DNA from: Thermofilum sp.
GTDB taxonomy: Archaea; Thermoproteota; Thermoprotei; Thermofilales; Thermofilaceae
Direction of reading: 5' to 3'
DNA length: 32,429 bases
Assembly (NCBI GenBank): GCA_023269735.1
Contig: JAGDWA010000066.1
Coordinates: 1-32,429 of the forward strand
Part shown: positions 15,892 to 22,537 of the stretch, one piece after another
How positions within the stretch are numbered: position 1 is the stretch's first letter
Layout: each line of letters begins with the position of its first letter
The notes under the pieces: generated by a model
Seen by the model: only the letters and a program-made list of their open reading frames with translations
Told to the model about the DNA's origin: nothing
Database searches by the model: none
Translations under genes and position numbers: made by a program

Positions 15892-17526
15892 ATGCTGGAC
15901 GTCGGCCGGGTGCGCGAGCTTGCGGAGCGCGTGCTGAGCTCGGGAGAGGCGCCGCCGGGCACCGCCGCTGAGGAGGCGGTCGCTTCCGTGGTCGAGGAGG
16001 AGCTGGAGAGGAGAGGGCTGAGCGTCGAGAGGCAGGAGTTCCGGTGCGCCAGCTGGACCGAGGAGTCGGTCTGGCTGAGCGTCGACGGCGCGGAGGTGCC
16101 TGCCGTCGCCCTGCCCCCCTCGCCCTCGGGCTACGTCGAGGGGGAGCTCGTTCACGTAAGGTCGGTCCTGGGGGCAGGCGACCTCGACGGCAAGGTGGCA
16201 CTCGTCGGCATGGCGAGGGAGGACCCCGACCACGCGGCGTCGCTGTACGCGCTGCTGGCGAAGGCGGGGGCGAGCGCCGTGGTGTTTTACGACTTCCACC
16301 CCCGCGTGCTCAGGAGGATTGTGGTGGGGATCTTCGCGAGCTACCGCGAGGGCCCAGGCCTGCCGCCCCCGATACCGGCCGTCGCCGTGAGGCTGGATGA
16401 CGGCCGCCGGCTGGCGGAGGGCGCCCACTACGCCCAGCTTGAGGTGAGGGCGCGCTACTCCGAGGACTCGCGCTCCCGGAACCTGCTGGCCGTCGAGGGC
16501 GAGCCCACAGTGCTCCTGAGCGCCCACCTCGACAGGTGGTTGGGGGGCGCGGCAGACGATGGCGTGGGCGTGGCCCTCCTCCTGGCTGCGCTCGAGGAGC
16601 TGAGGGGGGTGAGAGGCGTCGGCTTAGCCTTCTTCGGCGCCGAGGAGTACGGCGCCCCCCTCTACAACCCATGGTACTGGGCCTGGGGCTCGCGCGTCTT
16701 CGTGGAGCGCCTCCTCTCCACGGGCGAGGCCGAGGGGCTCGTGGCCCTCATCAACGTCGACGTCGCCGCCCGCCGCCCGCTGACGATCAGCGCCAGCGGC
16801 CCCGAGTTCAGGGAGGCCGCGAGGGCGCTCCTCGGGGGGACGTTCGAGTACGACCTGGACTCCCCCTACTTCGACAGCTTTTCCTTCAGCAGCGCGGGGA
16901 TCGCGGCGCTGACCGTGCACTCGCTCTGGAGGTACGTCGACCTCTACCACACCGACCACGACACCCTGGGCGCGGTCGACTGGTCCGCCGTAGGGGAGGC
17001 GGGGGGCGCCATCATCAGCGTGGCGCGCGAGGTGGCGAGGAGGGGGACGTCCTTCTTCCGCTACGAGGCGTGGAAGCTCGAGCTGCTCGAGAGGTTAAGC
17101 AGGGCCTCCGAGCTGCTCGAGCCCCCGCCTAAGCTCGTGGGCCTGGTCAAATCGCTCAGCGTGGACGAGAGGGCGGCCAGGGTCCTGAGGGCGAAGGCGA
17201 TAAGGCCGGTGAGGGAGGGCGAGTGGTACGAGCCGGGCATCTTGCACGCGAGGGCGTTCCCCGAACTCCTTGTCCTGGACGACTGGGAGCTCGCCAGGCG
17301 GGCGGCCGAAGCCCCCGACTCCGGGGGGGTCGAGAGGCTCAGGACGAGGTGGACCGTGGGGAGGGTTCAGGAGCTCCCCTCAATCCCGCTGGGGCTCGCG
17401 GTGCCCAGGGGCGGGGGCCTCCCCCCAGGCTACCGCAGGGAGCTCGAGCGCGTCGCCAGGGCCTGGCTCGAGCGCGTCTACGCGCAGCTGGAGGAGATGC
17501 TCGAGGGGCTCCCGCGCGCCGTGTGA
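15892..17526 (+). CDS. M28-family aminopeptidase with a PA-like insert domain
   Basis: VLLSAHLDRW, GAADDGVGVALLLAAL, VGLAFFGAEEYG, INVDVA, DLYHTDHDT metal-site motifs; DLDGKVALVGMARED...ASAVVFYDF PA-domain pattern. Start ATG 15892. Confidence 0.88.
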   Translation: MLDVGRVRELAERVLSSGEAPPGTAAEEAVASVVEEELERRGLSVERQEFRCASWTEESVWLSVDGAEVPAVALPPSPSGYVEGELVHVRSVLGAGDLDGKVALVGMAREDPDHAASLYALLAKAGASAVVFYDFHPRVLRRIVVGIFASYREGPGLPPPIPAVAVRLDDGRRLAEGAHYAQLEVRARYSEDSRSRNLLAVEGEPTVLLSAHLDRWLGGAADDGVGVALLLAALEELRGVRGVGLAFFGAEEYGAPLYNPWYWAWGSRVFVERLLSTGEAEGLVALINVDVAARRPLTISASGPEFREAARALLGGTFEYDLDSPYFDSFSFSSAGIAALTVHSLWRYVDLYHTDHDTLGAVDWSAVGEAGGAIISVAREVARRGTSFFRYEAWKLELLERLSRASELLEPPPKLVGLVKSLSVDERAARVLRAKAIRPVREGEWYEPGILHARAFPELLVLDDWELARRAAEAPDSGGVERLRTRWTVGRVQELPSIPLGLAVPRGGGLPPGYRRELERVARAWLERVYAQLEEMLEGLPRAV

Positions 17527-17542
17527 CGCCGTGGGGCGCCTC

Positions 17543-18502
17543 TCAACTTCCGACCGCGGGCCAGCGCCTCACCTCGAAGCCCCTCCTATCGATGAGCACC
17601 ACGTCCAGGCTCTCGAGCCCCAGGAACCGCTTCAGCTCGAGCAGGATCCTCTCCACGGCGCGGCCTCGCGTGAGCGATCGGAGGGTGGCCCCAGCCGCGT
17701 AGGGGTGCCCCCCGCCGCCCAGCCTGACGGCCACCTTCGACACGTCGAGGTCCCGCGAGGCGGACCCCAGGTAGACCCTGGTGGTGAAGGCCCCCCTCGG
17801 CACGACAACCGCGGTGAGCTTGGACCCCCTCCTCTCCATCAGTATGCAGAGGTGCCTGTAGGACAGCCCGAGGTCCTCCTTGAAGACGGCCACGAAGAGC
17901 TCGAGCGGGGGCAGCTCGGCCGCCAGCCTCTCCGTAGCCTCCCTGACCCTCTTGAACCGCTCGATAGCCTCCGACACCTTGGGGTCGGAGAGCACCTCCT
18001 CCAGCGGCCTCGCGGCGAGGAGCTCCACGAGCCTCAGCTTCCCCCGGTAGCCGGAGCCCTTGACGGCGTCATTCAGCGCCAGAGCCTCGGGGGAGGCGAT
18101 CCTCGCCGTGTCCGTCTCGACCGCCAGCGCGACCAGCCGCTCGGCGCGCCGCACCCCCTCGAGCCCCAGCGCTCTCAGGGCCAGCACGGCGGCTGCCGGA
18201 GCGGATGGGTCGTAGAACTCGCGGGAGGCGCAGGGGGGGTTCGACGCGTGGTGGTCGGCCCTAATCAGCGCCCTCCCTGGGCACGGCAGGTCCGCCACGA
18301 AGGTCCACTCCACCGACCTGAGCAGCCTCCCGCCCCTCACGTCTGAGGGGGCGGCGAGCACGACCTCGCCGCGGGGGTACCGCATCCTGAAGAGAGCGGC
18401 GCAGACTATGCCGTCGACGTCGCTGATGTCGCAGAGAGCGAGGGGGCGGTTCAGGAGCTTCGCCTTGATCACCGAGTATGCCCTGAGGACGGCGGCGAGC
18501 AT
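17543..18502 (-). CDS. DHH/DHHA1-family phosphoesterase
   Basis: LCDISDVDGIVCAALF, RADHHASNPP (DHH), C-terminal VAVRLGGGGHPYAAGATL (DHHA1). Confidence 0.88.
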   Translation of the reverse strand: MLAAVLRAYSVIKAKLLNRPLALCDISDVDGIVCAALFRMRYPRGEVVLAAPSDVRGGRLLRSVEWTFVADLPCPGRALIRADHHASNPPCASREFYDPSAPAAAVLALRALGLEGVRRAERLVALAVETDTARIASPEALALNDAVKGSGYRGKLRLVELLAARPLEEVLSDPKVSEAIERFKRVREATERLAAELPPLELFVAVFKEDLGLSYRHLCILMERRGSKLTAVVVPRGAFTTRVYLGSASRDLDVSKVAVRLGGGGHPYAAGATLRSLTRGRAVERILLELKRFLGLESLDVVLIDRRGFEVRRWPAVGS

Positions 18503-18524
18503 GGGTGGCACCCGCGGGCTAGCG

Positions 18525-18606
18525 CCGCCGGCCAAGGGCAAGTGGGGCGCTCTCTACCTCCTCAGTGCGGGTGGCACTGCCCCACGCCTGCCGGCGGTCT
18601 CGCCCC
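18525..18606 (-). ncRNA. Candidate structured 5' leader or independent ncRNA upstream of the DHH gene
   Basis: Minus-strand helices 18597-18590/18532-18525 (CCGCCGGC/GCCGGCGG, 8 bp), 18588-18586/18539-18537 (3 bp), 18585-18579/18548-18542 (GTGGGGC/GCCCCAC, 7 bp), 18578-18574/18568-18564 (AGTGC/GCACT); TATA-like AAATATAAG (plus 18628-18636) predicts a TSS near 18607. Confidence 0.4.
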
Positions 18607-18630
18607 ACCGAGGGGCCTCCAGCTGATCTT

Positions 18631-18656
18631 ATATTTCTTGCGCAGCTCTGAAATAT
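18631..18656. repeat. Inverted repeat ATATTTC-N12-GAAATAT
   Basis: Perfect 7-bp arms 18631-18637 and 18650-18656 inside an AT-rich intergenic patch. Confidence 0.7.
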
Positions 18657-18733
18657 GAAAAATCTTTGCATAACATCCTGAAGTACACTAATCAAACCAA
18701 CCACCTGCAGGAGCGGCTTAAAGGTTTTCACGG

Positions 18734-19285
18734 TCACTGCAGCTTCGCCGCCAAGTATTCCGCGAGGAGCGAGAAGGCCTTCGCGCGGTGGGAGATGAGG
18801 CACTTCTCCTCGAGGCTCATTTCGGCGAACGTCCTCGAGTACCCCCTGGGGATGAATATGGGGTCGAAGCCGAAGCCTGAGGAGCCCCTGGCCTCCGTGC
18901 TCACCTCCCCCTCCACCTCGCCCCGGAAGACCCTGACCTCGCCCCCGAGCCCCAGCGCGGCAGCGCACACGAAGCGAGCCCGCCTGTTGGGGACGCCATC
19001 CATCAGCTTGAGGACCCCCGCGCAACCGATGGTGCGGTAGACGTAGGAGGAGTACGGGCCGGGGAAGCCGTTCAGAGCCTCTATGAAGAGCCCGGAGTCC
19101 TCCACCGCGAATGGCTCTGGCACGGAGCCTAGCAGGGCTCTCGCCGCGTGCCTAACGATGTCCTCGAGGCTGTCCGACTGTATCTCGACCTTATCCGCCG
19201 CCACTGCCACCACATCGATGCCGTAGCGCCCCACGATGGCGCGGATCTCCCTCAGCTTCCCCTGGTTCCGCGTGACCACGTGCAC
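18734..19285 (-). CDS. XTP/dITP pyrophosphatase (HAM1/RdgB family)
   Basis: VHVVTRNQGKLREIRAIV...DSLEDIVRHAARAL...FAVEDSGLFIEALNGFPGPYSSYVYRTIGCAGVLKLM...FGFDPIFIPRGYSRTFAEMSLEEKCLISHRAKA. GTG start at 19285 or 19297; the ATG at 19354 overlaps the divergent gene and is less likely. Confidence 0.92.
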   Translation of the reverse strand: MHVVTRNQGKLREIRAIVGRYGIDVVAVAADKVEIQSDSLEDIVRHAARALLGSVPEPFAVEDSGLFIEALNGFPGPYSSYVYRTIGCAGVLKLMDGVPNRRARFVCAAALGLGGEVRVFRGEVEGEVSTEARGSSGFGFDPIFIPRGYSRTFAEMSLEEKCLISHRAKAFSLLAEYLAAKLQ

Positions 19286-19352
19286 GCGCGCCGCCACGCC
19301 GCGCGGGGCAGCGCAGGGGATAAGAATCCTCGCTCGCGCGAGGGTGGGGCGC

Positions 19353-20462
19353 ATGCTGAGCGGCCTGGAGCTGCCCGATTTCCGCCCGACCTCACCCCTG
19401 AGGATGCCCGACGCCGTCAGGGACCCGGCCTTCGCCTACGAGGTGGGCGAGGGCCCGCTGGGGGTGGACGAGGTGGCGAGGGTTCTATTCGCCGCGCAGG
19501 GCTGCACGGGGAGGGCCTGGGGCCGCTGCCTCAGGGCCGCGCCCTCGGCGGGGGCCACGTACCCCCTCCAGCTCTACGTGGCGGTCAATCATGTCGAGGG
19601 CGTCGAGCCAGGTGTCTACAAGTACGTGTCCCCAGCGCCCTTCAAGCACATGCTGGCGCCCGTGGAGCAGCGCCTGCCCCCGGGCAGGGGCGCGGTCACG
19701 GTATACATCGAGGAGATCTCCGAGCGAACCACCTCAGTCTACGGCGAGCGAGGGTACATGTACGTCAGGGAGGAGGTGGGGCATGCCGTGCAGGGGGCGA
19801 TGCTCGAGTGCTCCATCCTGGGGCTCGCCGCCAGGCTGAGGGCCCTCGAGCCCCCCGTCGGCCGCGTGAGGTACTGCATCGACGTGGGGCCGAGGGGGAG
19901 GAGGCTGAGCGAGAGGGGGGTGGCCGCGGGAAGGCTGCCTGAACCTGCTCCCGCGCTGCTGACGCTCGAGGAGGCGATAGCCGCGCGGAGGTCCGTGAGG
20001 AGGTACAGGCGGGAGCCCCTGAGCCTGAGCGAGGTTTCCGCGCTCCTCTCCTGGTCGCTGCAGGGTGAGCCGCGGCCCTACCAGCCGCCCGCCGGCCGGT
20101 ACGAGGTCGAGTGCTACCTCGTCGTCAGGGACGTCAAGGGCCTGGAGCCGGGGGTCTACAGGTACCTGCCGGGGGAGAACGACCTCGAGATGGCTGCGAG
20201 CGGCGATCGGTCCAGGAGGCTAGCGGAGGCGTGCCTGGGGCAGGAGTGGGTTGCCAGGGCGGCCCTGAACGTCGTGCTCTCGTCGCGCGGCGGCGAGGCC
20301 GCCGAGGTCGAGGCGGGCATGGTGGGGCAGGGCATATACCTGGCGGCCACGTCTCTACGCCTCGGGACCGTCGCCGTGGGGGCCTTCTACGACGACGAGG
20401 TGGCCTCGGAGCTGGGCGCGAGGGGGAGGCCGCTCTACGTGCTACCGGTCGGCAGGCCTTAG
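19353..20462 (+). CDS. Tandem nitroreductase / SagB-type oxidoreductase-domain protein
   Basis: Two similar halves: ...RAAPSAGATYPLQLYVAVNHVEGVEPGVYKYVSP... and ...AIAARRSVRRYRREPLSLSEVSALLSWSLQGEPRPYQPPAGRYEVECYLVVRDVKGLEPGVYRYLPG...; SagB/nitroreductase pattern. Confidence 0.85.
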   Translation: MLSGLELPDFRPTSPLRMPDAVRDPAFAYEVGEGPLGVDEVARVLFAAQGCTGRAWGRCLRAAPSAGATYPLQLYVAVNHVEGVEPGVYKYVSPAPFKHMLAPVEQRLPPGRGAVTVYIEEISERTTSVYGERGYMYVREEVGHAVQGAMLECSILGLAARLRALEPPVGRVRYCIDVGPRGRRLSERGVAAGRLPEPAPALLTLEEAIAARRSVRRYRREPLSLSEVSALLSWSLQGEPRPYQPPAGRYEVECYLVVRDVKGLEPGVYRYLPGENDLEMAASGDRSRRLAEACLGQEWVARAALNVVLSSRGGEAAEVEAGMVGQGIYLAATSLRLGTVAVGAFYDDEVASELGARGRPLYVLPVGRP

Positions 20463-20786
20463 CTCAGCCTCGTAGGTCCCCCGCAGCTGGCGCAGCCCGT
20501 CGAGCCCCTCCACCACGAAGCCCAGGGGCGTCGCAGGGCTGGCCAGCTTCACGAGCTCCACGGCGATCACTAGGGCCGGAGCGGGCGGCCAGTAGGCCAC
20601 CTCACCGGCGCCCAGCACGCGCCTGTGCCCCTCGGGCGCGACCCCCAGATCCACATCCACGCTGACAAGGGCCCCGTCGGCCCTGGCGGTCGACCGCAAC
20701 GGCAGCCTCTCCAGCAGCCGCGCCCGCGTCCTCGAGGGGCTCAGGCCGGAGACGTAGATCACTGCCTCCACCCCGGCCACCCTCAA
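20442..20786 (-). CDS. Cyclophilin-like fold protein (DUF369/PF04126-like)
   Basis: 114 aa; ARLLERLPLRSTARADGALVSVDVDLGV...VLGAGEVAYWPPAPALVIAVELVKLASPATPLGFVVEGLDGL, resembling the GDIAYWPPG-type signature of this family. 3' end overlaps the nitroreductase gene by 21 bp. Confidence 0.7.
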   Translation of the reverse strand: MRVAGVEAVIYVSGLSPSRTRARLLERLPLRSTARADGALVSVDVDLGVAPEGHRRVLGAGEVAYWPPAPALVIAVELVKLASPATPLGFVVEGLDGLRQLRGTYEAELRPADR

Positions 20787-20847
20787 GGTTAAGCGCGTAC
20801 CCCCGCACCCTCCTCGAGGGCCCCCAGGGCCTTAAAGGCTGGTGGTG

Positions 20848-21732
20848 ATGGCCGTGCGCCCGCAGGAGGCCTGGGCGATAGTGAGGAGAGTCGTGGAGCA
20901 GGCCGACGTGGTCCTCGAGGTAGTGGACGCGAGGGACCCGATGGCCACGCGCAGCCGCGAGGTGGAGAGGCTGGCGGAGAGGATGGGCAAGAGGCTGATC
21001 ATCGTGATCAACAAGGCCGACCTGGTCCCACGCAGCGTCATGGACGCGTGGAAGAGGGTCCTCAGCCGCGAGTACCCGACCATCTACCTGAGCGCGCGCG
21101 ACAGGCTGGGCACGCGGTACCTGTGGCGTGCCATCAAGGCTGCCACGAGCAAGCGGCCTGTGACGGTGGCCGTGGTCGGGCTCCCCAACGTGGGGAAGTC
21201 GACGGTCCTCAACGCGCTGAAGGGGCGCCACAGCGCCTCCACGAGCCCTGTGCCCGGCTGGACCAAGGCGGCTCTCGCAGCGAAGGCGGCGACGTGGCTG
21301 AAGGTCATCGACACCCCCGGCGTCGTGCCCAAGGGGGATGAGGAAGAGCTCGCCGTTCGGGGTGCCCTCAGGCCCGAGAGCTTGAACGACCCGGTTCCGG
21401 CAGCTGCGAAGCTGATCGAAGTCCTCAGGAGGAAGGATCCCGCCGTGCTACTCAAGCACTACGGTGTGGACGACAGCGACCCCTACGCCGCCCTGGAGAA
21501 GATCGCGAGGAGGAGGAACCTCCTCGGGAAGGGTGGGGAGCCCAATGTTGAGGAGGCCGCGAGGGTGGTGCTGAGGGACTGGCAGGCCGGCAGGATCGTC
21601 GTCTACTTCACTCCGGAGGACTACGGCCTCAAACCCAGCAGGGTTTCGAGGAGGGAGACCTCGGGCTCCGACGCCGGGCGCAGCAGCTCGAGCGCGCAGC
21701 TGAGCGCTGGCCCCGGCGAGCCCAGCTCGTAG
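20848..21732 (+). CDS. Circularly permuted GTPase (YlqF/YawG/RbgA-like)
   Basis: Order G4-G1-G3: INKADLVP, then VVGLPNVGKSTVLNAL, then VIDTPGVVP; N-terminal DVVLEVVDARDPMATRSREVERL. Confidence 0.93.
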   Translation: MAVRPQEAWAIVRRVVEQADVVLEVVDARDPMATRSREVERLAERMGKRLIIVINKADLVPRSVMDAWKRVLSREYPTIYLSARDRLGTRYLWRAIKAATSKRPVTVAVVGLPNVGKSTVLNALKGRHSASTSPVPGWTKAALAAKAATWLKVIDTPGVVPKGDEEELAVRGALRPESLNDPVPAAAKLIEVLRRKDPAVLLKHYGVDDSDPYAALEKIARRRNLLGKGGEPNVEEAARVVLRDWQAGRIVVYFTPEDYGLKPSRVSRRETSGSDAGRSSSSAQLSAGPGEPSS

Positions 21733-22454
21733 CAGCCGCCGAGCAGCCACAGCAGCGCGTCGAGCTTGAGGGGCGCAATACCGCTGAGCTCGCACACGCG
21801 CCCCCAGGCCTCGGCCACCAGCCTGCGCCCAGTCTGCAGCAGCCTCCTCGCCCCGCTCAGCGTCGGCTCGTAGCCCTCCACCAGGCGGCTAGCCAGGCTG
21901 ATGAGGCAGACCCGCCTGTCGACGGGGAGGGGTATCGAAGTGGGCAGCTCCACCGCCAGCCCCGCCGCCTTGGCGGCGTAGTAGAACATCTTGACAGAGA
22001 AGACCACCGTCTTGGAGTCGGGGTCGGCGCCCAGGGCTTTGGCGACGTCGTCCCTCAGGAGGGTTAGGTCCCGGAGGTAGTCGCTGTAGCGCCGCACGAA
22101 CGTGGGGTAGTACCGGGCTAGCTTCTCGACCCTGGCCAGGCGGGCCGGCCTGCCGACCCTCAGGCTGGGCGAGCGGGCGGCGAATTCCCTGAGGCTCCCC
22201 AGGGGATCCCCCGACGCGAAGTCGGCGGCGAGGCTCCAGTGGACCTCGCCCTTCGCGGAGAGCTGGTAGCTGATCGCGGCCACCCCGACGACGTAGAAGG
22301 CGGCGCCGACCCCGCTGCCGGCCCTGGCGAGGATCCTCTCGACGGCCCGCATCTGGGGGTCGACTTCCTCCGCCCTGTCCAGCAGCCTCCTCGCGCCCCC
22401 CTCCCCCAGCAGGCTCGCGATCCTCCGGGCCGTCTCCCAGTTGATGCGGGCCAT
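21621..22454 (-). CDS. Archaeal 8-oxoguanine DNA glycosylase/lyase, AGOG family
   Basis: ETARRIASLLGE...DDVAKALGADPDSKTVVFSVKMFYYAAKAAGLAVELPTSIPLPVDRRVCLISLASRLV...CELSGIAPLKLDALLWLLGGCYE: AGOG-type HhH-GPD pattern. Confidence 0.85.
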   Translation of the reverse strand: MARINWETARRIASLLGEGGARRLLDRAEEVDPQMRAVERILARAGSGVGAAFYVVGVAAISYQLSAKGEVHWSLAADFASGDPLGSLREFAARSPSLRVGRPARLARVEKLARYYPTFVRRYSDYLRDLTLLRDDVAKALGADPDSKTVVFSVKMFYYAAKAAGLAVELPTSIPLPVDRRVCLISLASRLVEGYEPTLSGARRLLQTGRRLVAEAWGRVCELSGIAPLKLDALLWLLGGCYELGSPGPALSCALELLRPASEPEVSLLETLLGLRP

Positions 22455-22537
22455 TGACACCACTGGCGCGGCGTGGGGGCAAGAAGCATTTTAACTTGGC
22501 AAGCTGAGGGGTCCGCGAGAGGTGGTATGCCGGAAGT

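Noticed and set aside
18660-18733. Possible second C/D box sRNA in the AT-rich patch
   Set aside because: Only loose C-like sequences (TTGATTA, ATATGAA) and no correctly spaced C/D'/C'/D set on either strand.
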